A stretch of DNA of 64,000 nucleotides. It comes from Microcoleus sp. FACHB-61. GTDB lineage: Bacteria; Cyanobacteriota; Cyanobacteriia; Cyanobacteriales; Microcoleaceae. The translations under genes were made by a program, and so were the position numbers. Location of the stretch: positions 101,118 through 165,117 of the forward strand of contig JACJNY010000057.1 in NCBI GenBank assembly GCA_014695295.1, read 5' to 3'. Under the pieces are notes generated by a model, which was given only the letters and a program-made list of their open reading frames with translations, ran no database searches and was not told the DNA's origin. Shown here piece by piece: positions 16,958-24,130 of the stretch; the first letter of the stretch is position 1; each line of letters opens with the position of its first letter.

Positions 16958-18223
16958 ATGCCTGAGCAAAAGTATAGCATTGTTCTGCGCGAATGTCGTT
17001 TGTTAGGTGCGGGCGATCGCCCAACGGTAGATATTGCTATTGAGAATGAGCAAATAGTCGCCGTTTCTCCGCACATCTCAGAACTTGGGGAACGCGAAAT
17101 CGACATTCAAGGCAAATTAGTTAGTCCTCCTTTTGTGGAGTCGCACATTCATCTCGATTCGGCTTTGACTGCGGGGGAACCGCGATGGAATCAAAGTGGC
17201 ACTTTGTTCGAGGGAATTCAAATCTGGGGGGAACGAAAGCAATGTTTAACTCTGGATGATGTCAAAAAACGGGCTGTTGAGACTTTAAGGCTGCAAGCGT
17301 CTCAAGGGATTTTGTTTGTCAGGAGTCACGCTGATGTTAGCGAACCGACGCTGACTGCTTTGCAAGGACTTTTGGAAGTTCGAGAAGAAGTCAAAGATTG
17401 GATGACTCTGCAAGTTGTGGCTTTTCCCCAAGACGGGATTTACGGAAGTCCAGAAAATGACAAACTTTTAGAGAAATCTCTGGATATGGGTGCGGATGCT
17501 GTGGGCGGGATTCCGCATTATGAGTTGACGCGGGAAGATGGGGTGAAGTCTGTTGAGCGAATTTTTGAACTTGCGGAAAAATACAATAGATTAATAGATG
17601 TTCACTGCGATGAAATCGATGATGAACAGTCGAGATTTTTGGAAGTTGTAGCAGCTTGTGCGATTAGAAGCGGGGCTGGTTCGCGGGTGACGGCTAGCCA
17701 CACGACGGCTTTCGGTTCTTATAACAATGCTTATGCTTTTAAGCTGATGGGAAGTTTGGCAAAATCGGGAATTAATTTTATTGCCAATCCTTTAATTAAT
17801 ATCACCCTGCAAGGCCGCGCTGATACTTATCCCAAACGCCGTGGGGTGACGCGAGTTAAGGAGTTGTGGCAGCAGGGATTGAATGTGAGTTTTGGTCACG
17901 ACTGTGTGCAAGATCCTTGGTATAGTTTAGGTACGGGAAATATGTTGGATGTCGCTCATATGGCGGTTCATGTTTGTCAGATGACGGGAATGGCTGAGAT
18001 TGCAGCTTGTTTTAATATGGTGACTGTCAACGGTGCTAAAGCTCTCAATCTGGGAGATGAGAATTATGGGATAGATGCGGGGAAACCTGCAAATTTGATT
18101 GTGTTGGATGCTGAGGATTGTTATGATGCAATTAGGAGGCGCGCTGCGGTTTGCTATGTGATTTCGCGGGGAAAGTTATTGGCGGAAACTGAACCTGCTA
18201 AAATTAGTTTTTATGGTATTTGA
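16958..18223 (+). CDS. Cytosine-deaminase family amidohydrolase (CodA-like)
   Basis: 421-residue metal-dependent amidohydrolase that aligns with E. coli cytosine deaminase. Metal and catalytic residues are in place: 'ESHIHLD' (His63, His65), 'VHCDE' (His216, Glu219), 'ASHTTA' (His248) and 'FGHDCVQDPWYSLGT' (Asp315). E. coli CodA has Asp-Asp at 313-314 ('GHDDVFDPWY'); here the second residue is Cys316. That position contacts the substrate and affects specificity, so the natural substrate may be 5-methylcytosine or another pyrimidine-like compound (inference). Substrate deamination would release ammonia for assimilation. It follows the AllA-like gene by 211 bp on the same strand; the next gene starts 26 bp downstream. 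Confidence 0.87.
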   Translation: MPEQKYSIVLRECRLLGAGDRPTVDIAIENEQIVAVSPHISELGEREIDIQGKLVSPPFVESHIHLDSALTAGEPRWNQSGTLFEGIQIWGERKQCLTLDDVKKRAVETLRLQASQGILFVRSHADVSEPTLTALQGLLEVREEVKDWMTLQVVAFPQDGIYGSPENDKLLEKSLDMGADAVGGIPHYELTREDGVKSVERIFELAEKYNRLIDVHCDEIDDEQSRFLEVVAACAIRSGAGSRVTASHTTAFGSYNNAYAFKLMGSLAKSGINFIANPLINITLQGRADTYPKRRGVTRVKELWQQGLNVSFGHDCVQDPWYSLGTGNMLDVAHMAVHVCQMTGMAEIAACFNMVTVNGAKALNLGDENYGIDAGKPANLIVLDAEDCYDAIRRRAAVCYVISRGKLLAETEPAKISFYGI

Positions 18224-18249
18224 CAAACAATATTTGAAGCTGTTAAATT

Positions 18250-18558
18250 GTGAATCAAGGTGCTATTCCCGATGAGAGTCCGAGAAATTTGCAGGAGCAA
18301 CTGCTACTGCAAGATGCTAAGGCTGGTAATTGCATAGTAATTCATTGCGGTACAGATAGATTGTTGGGAGATGCACCGAGACTTATTGAGGTTTATGGCG
18401 GGAATTCTGAAGATTGGGATAAAATGACAAGTATTGAGGCTTTTGAAATTAATGGAGCTTCCGTACAAGTCCATTGGTTTCGGAACAGTCAGACTCTTCA
18501 AGATGTGGAGTTTAAGTTCAAGCGACAGTATCCCAAAACAGCCCCTAAAAATCTGTAG
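18250..18558 (+). CDS. Small protein, possibly a detached polymorphic-toxin C-terminal domain
   Basis: 102 residues from a GTG start without a strong ribosome binding site. I do not recognise a named family. The pattern 'SPRNLQEQLLLQDAKAG', 'DWDKMTS', 'VQVHWFRNSQT' and 'DVEFKFKR' resembles C-terminal domains at the ends of bacterial polymorphic toxins (x-W-x-K-M ... VHWF-x-N-x-x-T ... EFKFK), normally attached to long secreted carriers. Here it stands alone. The gene 12 bp downstream looks like an immunity-type protein, which supports the idea. It may be an orphan toxin module or an inactive relic. Confidence 0.45.
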   Translation: MNQGAIPDESPRNLQEQLLLQDAKAGNCIVIHCGTDRLLGDAPRLIEVYGGNSEDWDKMTSIEAFEINGASVQVHWFRNSQTLQDVEFKFKRQYPKTAPKNL

Positions 18559-18569
18559 GTAATCAAGTT

Positions 18570-19022
18570 ATGAAAATTCGTTGTATTGCTAACACGGGTG
18601 AATCTCTCCCTGAAGAATATATAGATCCGCCACGCGGTTACACTAGAAAGGTTGAGTTACCGCTAACTAGAGGCAAGGAATATGTTGTTTATGCTATCCG
18701 AGAATGGAAAGGGACTATTTGGTACTACATCTGCAATGATAATTACAGCTATTATCCCATCCATAATCCGGCGCCGATGTTTGAAGTGGTTGACAGCAGA
18801 ATTTCTAAGTATTGGCGGTTTGAACTTTCGCCCAATGGATTGTTAATGATAGCGTTTGAACAGTGGTTTACTGACCCTTATTTTTATGATAAGCTGACAG
18901 ACCAAGAAGAGGCAGAGGTTGAGATTTTTGAGAAGGTTAAGGAATTGATGGATGCTGAGGATTTTACTTTGCCTCCGTTCGATGTTGCGGTAGAGAAGTT
19001 GCGGGAAACTGTCAGTGTTTGA
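18570..19022 (+). CDS. Small acidic protein, candidate immunity protein
   Basis: 150 residues, acidic, no signal peptide. It begins 'MKIRCIANTGESLPEEYIDP', then 'LTRGKEYVVYAIREWKGTIW' with 'YYICND' (a beta-rich barrel-like start), then 'SKYWRFEL' and 'LMIAFEQWF'. It ends in an acidic helix 'EEAEVEIFEKVKELMDAEDF'. This pattern is common in small proteins encoded next to polymorphic toxins, where they neutralise the toxin, but I cannot name the family. It starts 12 bp after the possible toxin domain, so the pair is likely co-transcribed. Confidence 0.6.
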   Translation: MKIRCIANTGESLPEEYIDPPRGYTRKVELPLTRGKEYVVYAIREWKGTIWYYICNDNYSYYPIHNPAPMFEVVDSRISKYWRFELSPNGLLMIAFEQWFTDPYFYDKLTDQEEAEVEIFEKVKELMDAEDFTLPPFDVAVEKLRETVSV

Positions 19023-19121
19023 GTTGGCAAAGTGCGAGAGTCAATTTATTTGGTTAACCAGCTTGACTAAGATAGCTTGAAATGGTATCAAATATGAAGC
19101 ATCAGAATTTTGTGAATAAAA

Positions 19122-19583
19122 ATGGACGAAAAAATTGAAACGAATCAAAAGTATGAGGCCCTAGACGGCGATGATGATGTTTTGTTATTCGGTGAATCTA
19201 CTTTTACGGTGCGCCGATTTAAAGAGATAGCCTCCAGTAAGTTTAATAAGATAATGGTTCAGACTTATGTAGCAGAAAAAAACCAACATCTGAAGGCGAT
19301 AATTGATTGGATGAGAGAACTGTGTATTAACGAAGAAACAAAAATTATTGGAGGGAATATAAACTGGAAATCTACTCAAGAAGGAATCGATTGTCAAGTG
19401 CTAAAAGTTGGTTCCAAGGGTTGGCAAAAAGGCAAGGTTCAAATCGAAGTTAATAAAAATATAGATTCTACGGAAACGCAGACATCTATCAAGTTTTGTG
19501 CTGATGAACCACCAGAGCCAAAATCACCTCTAGATGATATCAGGCAATCCGAGGAATACAAAAAACTGCTCGAAAATAACTAA
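19122..19583 (+). CDS. KGK domain protein
   Basis: 153 residues. 'DGDDDVLLFGESTFTVRRFK' near the N-terminus and 'WQKGKVQIEV' near residues 106-115 match the cyanobacterial KGK family (PF08872), named for the conserved Lys-Gly-Lys. Function unknown. The C-terminal tail 'EPPEPKSPLDDIRQSEEYKK' is low-complexity and acidic. The gene stands alone between the toxin/immunity-like pair and the repeat-flanked atzG-like gene. Confidence 0.78.
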   Translation: MDEKIETNQKYEALDGDDDVLLFGESTFTVRRFKEIASSKFNKIMVQTYVAEKNQHLKAIIDWMRELCINEETKIIGGNINWKSTQEGIDCQVLKVGSKGWQKGKVQIEVNKNIDSTETQTSIKFCADEPPEPKSPLDDIRQSEEYKKLLENN

Positions 19584-19628
19584 CAGCCCGATCGCGATTA
19601 CAATACAATAATCGATCGCACCTATATC

Positions 19629-19692
19629 TGAACCTTAGATTTTCAACCGCAGATGAGGGCAGATGTACGCGGATGAACGCTGATGTTTTTTT
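19629..19692. repeat. Left copy of a ~60-bp direct repeat flanking the atzG-like gene
   Basis: Reads TGAACCTTAGATTTTCAACC, then GCAGATGAGGGCAGATG, then two degenerate ACGCGGATG-type units and a run of T. The same string, with a few substitutions, recurs at 19871-19933, 242 bp later. It belongs to the dispersed GCAGATGAACGCAGATG family also seen at 54510-54610. Confidence 0.88.
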
Positions 19693-19703
19693 GGGATGGA
19701 CTA

Positions 19704-19880
19704 ATGACAAATATAGAAGAATATGTCGATCGCACGGCCGAACTGATAAACTTACCGTTAGACCCGGAACATCGTCCAGGCGTTGTGGTAAACTTCGAGA
19801 GGATAGCTGCGATCGCCCAACTCGTTACTGAATTCCCTTTACCTCAAGCAATCGAAGCTGCGCCAGTGTTTGAACCTTAG
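19704..19880 (+). CDS. atzG: AtzG-like small subunit (DUF4089)
   Basis: 58 residues from ATG 19704. 'IEEYVDRTAELINLPLDPEH' then 'RPGVVVNFERIAAIAQLV' match the small AtzG/DUF4089 proteins that pair with AtzE-type amidases; in the cyanuric acid pathway AtzG and AtzE form the 1-carboxybiuret hydrolase complex. The AtzE-like gene starts 24 bp downstream, which fits an obligate pair. The stop codon (TAG) lies inside the right-hand copy of the flanking direct repeat. A longer frame from 19683 would translate repeat DNA and is not preferred. Confidence 0.85.
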   Translation: MTNIEEYVDRTAELINLPLDPEHRPGVVVNFERIAAIAQLVTEFPLPQAIEAAPVFEP

Positions 19881-19933
19881 ATTTTTAACCGCAGATGAGG
19901 GCAGATGAACGCAGATGAACGCAGATGTTTTTT
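19871..19933. repeat. Right copy of the direct repeat: atzG stop and atzE start
   Basis: Matches 19629-19692 closely. It contains the TAG stop of the atzG-like gene and the ATG (19905) used by the AtzE-like gene, whose first residues 'MNADERRCF' are pure repeat translation. The repeat therefore sits between two genes that need to be made together. Confidence 0.85.
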
Positions 19934-21368
19934 AGATAAGGCTGATGCGGTTGCTACGGCAGCGGCGGTTAAAAGTGGTAAGCTTACGGCTACAGAGGCG
20001 GTAAGTGCTGCTTTGGAACGGATTGCTGTTAAGGATAAAGCTTTTAATTGCTTTACTGCCATCACTGCATCAAGCGCACTCGCAGCAGCAGAAAATATAG
20101 ATAATTCGATCGCAAATAACCAAAACCCAGGCCCTTTAGCAGGCGTTCCCTTCGCAGCCAAAAACCTGTTCGACATCGGCGGAATTACTACCCTAGCCGG
20201 GTCAAAAATCAACGCTGACAATCCTCCGGCTACCCAGGACGCGGCCGTGGTCGCCCGACTCAGACAAGCCGGTGCAATCCTCGTAGGTACGCTCAACATG
20301 GATGAGTACGCCTACGGTTTCGTCACGGAAAACAGCCACTACGGCCCGACTCGCAATCCCCGCGATACTACGCGCATCGCCGGCGGTTCCAGCGGCGGTT
20401 CCGCAGCAGCAGTCGCCGCCGGTTTTGTACCCATCACCCTCGGTTCTGATACTAACGGTTCCATCCGTGTACCGGCTGCTTTGTGTGGTGTCTTTGGGTT
20501 TAAGCCTACTTACGGCCGTTTGTCCAGGGCTGGCGCTTATTTATTTTCGGGTAGTTTGGATTGTGTGGGGCCGTTTGGGCGATCGATCAGAGATATGGCG
20601 CTGCTGTACGATATCCTGCAAGGCCCTGATTCTAGTGACCCAGTTTGCACTCAACGCCCGCCAGAACTTTGTTCGCCGCAGTTAAATCAAGGCATCGAAG
20701 GATTGCGAATTGCTGTTGCTGACGGGTATTTCGCCACAGGGGCCGAACCGGAAGCAATGGATGCTGTAGAAATAGTTGCTAAAGCCTTGACAAATGTCTG
20801 GGATTGTGGTAATTGCACAGAAAAAACAACAAACCCCCCAAAAATAGGGGGGCTTGCAACTGTCACCATACCGGAATCCGATCGCGCCAGGGCGGCTGCA
20901 TTTATCATTACCGCCTGCGAGGGCGGAAACTTGCATTTAGACAATTTGCGATCGCGCCCTCAAGACTTCGATCCGGCGACGCGCGATCGCTTTTTAGCGG
21001 GAACCCTGATCCCTGCGACTTGGTACTTGCAAGCGCAGAGATTCAGACAGTGGTACCGCGATCGAATTCGCGAAATATTTCAACACACAGACATCATCCT
21101 CGCACCCGCAACCCCGATAGCTGCCCCTGAAATTGGCGTCGAGAAAATGGTAATAGCCGGACAAGAAATCTTAGTGCGTCCCAATCTCGGACTGTTCACC
21201 CAACCCCTATCATTTATTGGCTTGCCCGTTCTTTGCGTGCCCGTACAGCGGCCCGGGGCTTTGCCCTTGGGGGTACAAATTATTGGTGCTCCCTACAGCG
21301 AAGCGGTGATTCTCCGAGTCGCTGCGGTACTAGAATCGCAAGGCATTATATCTGCCGAATCAATTTAG
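19905..21368 (+). CDS. atzE: AtzE family amidase (1-carboxybiuret hydrolase-like)
   Basis: 487-residue amidase-signature enzyme. The Ser-cisSer-Lys triad is visible: Lys86 in 'GVPFAAKNLFD', Ser162 in 'AGGSSGGSAAAV' and nucleophile Ser186 in 'LGSDTNGSIRVPA', with the usual 24-residue spacing. AtzE hydrolyses 1-carboxybiuret and works with AtzG, encoded just upstream. Homologues also occur in bacteria without cyanuric acid genes, so the true substrate may be another carbamoyl compound. Residues ~300-316 ('DCGNCTEKTTNPPKIGG') interrupt the usual sequence before 'TVTIPESDRARAAAFI' and are encoded by C/G palindromic repeat DNA. The start codon is inside a dispersed repeat; no alternative ATG lies before the conserved 'DAVATAAAVKSGKLTA'. 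Confidence 0.88.
   Translation: MNADERRCFLDKADAVATAAAVKSGKLTATEAVSAALERIAVKDKAFNCFTAITASSALAAAENIDNSIANNQNPGPLAGVPFAAKNLFDIGGITTLAGSKINADNPPATQDAAVVARLRQAGAILVGTLNMDEYAYGFVTENSHYGPTRNPRDTTRIAGGSSGGSAAAVAAGFVPITLGSDTNGSIRVPAALCGVFGFKPTYGRLSRAGAYLFSGSLDCVGPFGRSIRDMALLYDILQGPDSSDPVCTQRPPELCSPQLNQGIEGLRIAVADGYFATGAEPEAMDAVEIVAKALTNVWDCGNCTEKTTNPPKIGGLATVTIPESDRARAAAFIITACEGGNLHLDNLRSRPQDFDPATRDRFLAGTLIPATWYLQAQRFRQWYRDRIREIFQHTDIILAPATPIAAPEIGVEKMVIAGQEILVRPNLGLFTQPLSFIGLPVLCVPVQRPGALPLGVQIIGAPYSEAVILRVAAVLESQGIISAESI
20802..20852. repeat. C/G palindromic insertion in the AtzE-like gene
   Basis: CCCCCC-AAAAATA-GGGGGG (about 20828-20848) encodes 'NPPKIGG'. It is the shortest member of the PP-x-x-(K/R/I)-GG family found in thrB, chlD and the NACHT/HEAT gene. 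Confidence 0.65.
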
Positions 21369-21379
21369 TGCTAATAATT

Positions 21380-21574
21380 CTAGGGTTTGTTGTTGCGGTG
21401 AAAGCGTCTCTTAGTCCTTCTGGCAATAGCTTTGCGCTTCTGCTTTTCCAACGGGGTTTCAAAGTGGCGGTGCTTTCTCATGTCGGGGAAAATACCCGCT
21501 TTAGAAACTTGTCGCTTAAACCGTCGCAGGGCTGACTCAATCCCTTCATTTTCGCCTATTACAACTTGGGTCAT
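21380..21574 (-). CDS. rpsU: 30S ribosomal protein bS21
   Basis: 64 residues: '[20 protein letters not shown]' then '[20 protein letters not shown]' and a very basic tail '[19 protein letters not shown]', a clear bS21. It binds the small subunit near the anti-Shine-Dalgarno end of 16S rRNA and helps initiation. It lies 172 bp downstream of prfB on the same strand, so two translation genes are adjacent; the hairpin in the spacer may separate the transcripts. Confidence 0.95.
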   Translation of the reverse strand: MTQVVIGENEGIESALRRFKRQVSKAGIFPDMRKHRHFETPLEKQKRKAIARRTKRRFHRNNKP

Positions 21575-21616
21575 TATTTCTCCTTTTGTTCGTTAGATCA
21601 ATTTTTATCATATCAA

Positions 21617-21664
21617 GGTTTTTGGCCGCGCAACCTGTTGAAGGTCGGGCGATCGCCAAAAACC
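21617..21664. terminator. Hairpin between prfB and rpsU
   Basis: Arms GGTTTTTGGC (21617-21626) and GCCAAAAACC (21655-21664) are perfectly complementary, with a 28-nt GC-rich inner region. It lies between the prfB stop and the rpsU start on the minus strand. It could terminate prfB or act as an rpsU leader structure; a clear U tract is lacking. Confidence 0.45.
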
Positions 21665-21746
21665 CCAAAATTATAGCAAATCCGCGGTCATTACCGCTCT
21701 TGATTATTTAGTCCGCGCAGGCGGACTTTGTATGTGGACGCGCGAA

Positions 21747-22881
21747 TTATATTCCCCCGGCTCCGTCGGTTTGGGCTATCAACTGATTTTCCTGCCGCAG
21801 GTAAGCTTGAATAAACGGCTCTAATTCGCCGTTCATCACATCTTCGATGGCGGTTGTTTCCACCCCAGTGCGCAAATCCTTGACCATTTGGTATGGGTGA
21901 AAAACATAATTGCGAATTTGGTTGCCCCAAGCTGCCTCTACCATGTCGCCGCGAATCTCGGCAATTTCCGAAGCCCGCTGTTCCTTAGCAATCACCAACA
22001 GTCTAGCCTTGAGTAATGCCAGAGCTTTTTCCTTGTTTTGCAACTGACTGCGTTCTTCGGTGCAACGGACGGCCAAACCAGTAGGAATGTGAACGATGCG
22101 GACTGCGGTTTCTACCTTGTTAACGTTTTGCCCGCCCTTGCCGCCAGCGCGGGAAGTCGTGATTTCCAAATCTTTTTCTGGAATGTCCAACTTGACGGAT
22201 CGATCGAGAATTGGCATCACTTCAACGCCAGCAAAACTGGTTTGACGCTTGTCGTTAGCATTAAAAGGCGAAATTCTGACCAAGCGGTGAGTGCCTTTTT
22301 CCGATCGCATATAACCGTAAGCGTAACGGCCGACAATTTCCAAAGAAGCCGATTTAACACCTGCTTCCTCTCCCTCGGAAATTTCCATTAAATGTACTTT
22401 GTAACCTTGACTTTCCCCCCAGCGGGTGTACATCCGCAGCAGCATTTCCGCCCAATCTTGAGCATCTGTGCCGCCGGCCCCGGCGTTAATTGTCAAAACG
22501 GCGCCGCCTTCATCGTAGGGCCCCGATAGTAATTGTTGCAGTTCCCACTGGTCGAGTTCGCGGGTTAACTGAGAAAGACTCGATGAGGCTTCTTGGAACA
22601 GGGACTCGTCGGCTTCTAACTCCAGCAGTTCTAAAATAGCTTTAGCATCTTCCAAGCTCGTTTGCCAGCCGCGATATTGGTCTAAATGAGATTTTAAGTC
22701 ATTAAGTTCTTGGAGGGTTTCTTGAGCTCGATCTTGGTCGTCCCAAAATGCTGGTTGGGCGCAGATTTGCTCTAAGTCTTGAATTTTGGCGGTAAGTGCG
22801 GGGATGTCAAAGATAGTCCTGGGTTGTACCCAGTCGATCGGACAATGTTTCGATATTGTGTTTGATGTCTAGAACTTCCAC
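21747..22881 (-). CDS. prfB: Peptide chain release factor 2, with programmed +1 frameshift
   Basis: RF2 terminates translation at UGA and UAA. The gene begins at GTG 22881 with ribosome binding site GGAGAA, encodes 24 codons ending 'GTTQDYL', meets UGA at 22807-22809 and continues in the +1 frame as '[19 protein letters not shown]'. The shift site is TAT CTT TGA C, as in E. coli, with an AGGA stimulator just upstream. The full product is about 377 residues. '[14 protein letters not shown]' contains the SPF codon-recognition motif and '[20 protein letters not shown]' the GGQ catalytic motif. Low RF2 activity raises frameshifting and so RF2 synthesis. A related gene with the same leader lies 67 bp upstream. 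Confidence 0.96.
22806..22839 (-). promoter_or_regulatory. prfB frameshift signal with upstream hairpin
   Basis: Slippery CTT (22810-22812), stop TGA (22807-22809), following C (22806). Upstream, CTGGGT-ACA-ACCCAG can form a perfect 6-bp hairpin (about 22819-22833) whose 3' arm overlaps the AGGA stimulator. The order matches the known RF2 autoregulatory site; the hairpin is an extra feature. Confidence 0.85.
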
Positions 22882-22948
22882 TGTTAGTTCTCCGGCGTTG
22901 TGAGGTGTATTTTTGAGTTTAGCTGAAATTTTGCTCTAAATGTGCAAA

Positions 22949-24026
22949 TCAATTTTTCAGTAGCACACCAGCTTTGATAAATGAGTCAAGTTTGCCGTTG
23001 AGCACCTCGGCGACGGCTGTTGTTTGGATTCCTGTACGGAGATCCAAAACTTTGCCCTGGTTCGGGCTGTAGCTGGCAAATTGATATTCCCGAATTGGTT
23101 GGTTAAGGACTGTTTTTAGGCGATCGCACTGAATGTCTGCAAGCTGTGGAACTCCTTGCCTTTGCATAATAGCAAACAGTTTGCTGGTGAGAACCCCCAA
23201 AGCTTTTTCTCTCTTTTTCGGTTGATTAGATATTGCCGAAATACCAGTCGGAACATGAACAATCTCCACCCAAGGTGAGACGCCCCAACCAATCTGATCG
23301 TGAGGATGCCAGATTATTTCTAAATCCTGCTGTGGAATCTCCAGTTGTACATCCATTGGCAGAACTTCCACAATCACTGGAGTCGGCAGATTTTTGGTAA
23401 TATCAAAAGGCGATGTATCTTTCACTAGATGCACTCCCGTTTCTGACTTTAGATAGCCGTAAGCGCCACGTCCGTCTATTGCCAAAGTTGCAGAATTAAT
23501 TCCTCTACAACAACCTTTACCTCGCCCATGCCCATGTTCAATTGACAGAACTCTATAGCCTCGGTTTTCTCCCCAACTAGCATACATTGTCAGCAAACTT
23601 TGTGCCCAGTCCGGAGCTTCTGCTGCATTAATTATGAGGTAGGCTCCATTTTTGTCATAAGGCCCGCTCAATAATTGCTCTAGTTCATATTCATATTCTT
23701 CTAGAATGGGGTTTAGTTGAGCTAAATTAGTTTGAAGTTCTTGCTCTAGTTCGTCGTCTGCTTGAAATTCGAGCAAGTCAACTGCTGATGTAGCATCTGC
23801 TAAATAAGTTTGGCACTGGTTGAGTTTTGCCTGGTAGGATTCGAGTGATTCTAGTTCTTGGAGTATCCGTTCAACTGTGTTTATGCTGTGGTCAGGCTCC
23901 GGCTGTGCTGCTAGCTGTTGTAACTTTTGGGTCTCGGCGGTTAAGGCTGAGCTAAAGATAGTCTTGTAGACCCGTTAGGCGATCGGACAAAGTTTCGATA
24001 TTGTGTTTGAGGTCTAGAACTTCCAC
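22949..24026 (-). CDS. RF2 paralogue lacking GGQ, with a CTT-TAG frameshift site
   Basis: The leader is almost the same as that of prfB: GTG 24026 after GGAGAA, 24 codons ending 'LTGLQDYL', then CTT TAG C (23957-23951) in place of CTT TGA C. In the +1 frame translation is open for 334 codons, beginning 'SSALTAETQKLQQLAAQP' (compare '[10 protein letters not shown]' in prfB). The total is about 358 residues. The body aligns with RF2 throughout ('LLSGPYDKNGAYLIIN', 'ASWGENRGYRV', 'IVHVPTGISA', 'LDLRTGIQTTAVAEVLNGKL') and keeps 'TSPFD', but GGQ is replaced by 'WHPHDQIGWGV', so it cannot catalyse peptide release in the usual way. It lies directly upstream of prfB, probably co-transcribed. It could be a regulator or decoy, or a decaying duplicate whose frame is still intact. 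Confidence 0.7.
23951..23957 (-). promoter_or_regulatory. Candidate frameshift site CTT TAG C in the RF2 paralogue
   Basis: GACTATCTTTAGC here against GACTATCTTTGAC in prfB. UAG is read by RF1, not RF2, so any frameshift here would respond to RF1 supply. The upstream stimulator is weaker (CAAGAC against CAGGAC), and the CTGGGT hairpin of prfB is absent. Confidence 0.6.
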
Positions 24027-24130
24027 GGCTAGTTCTCCGGCGTTGTGGGCTGTATTTTTGAGTTTAGCAGAAATTTCGACATTTCAGCAATTAATCCGTG
24101 TATCCGTGTGCAAATCCGTGTTCTTCCTTC

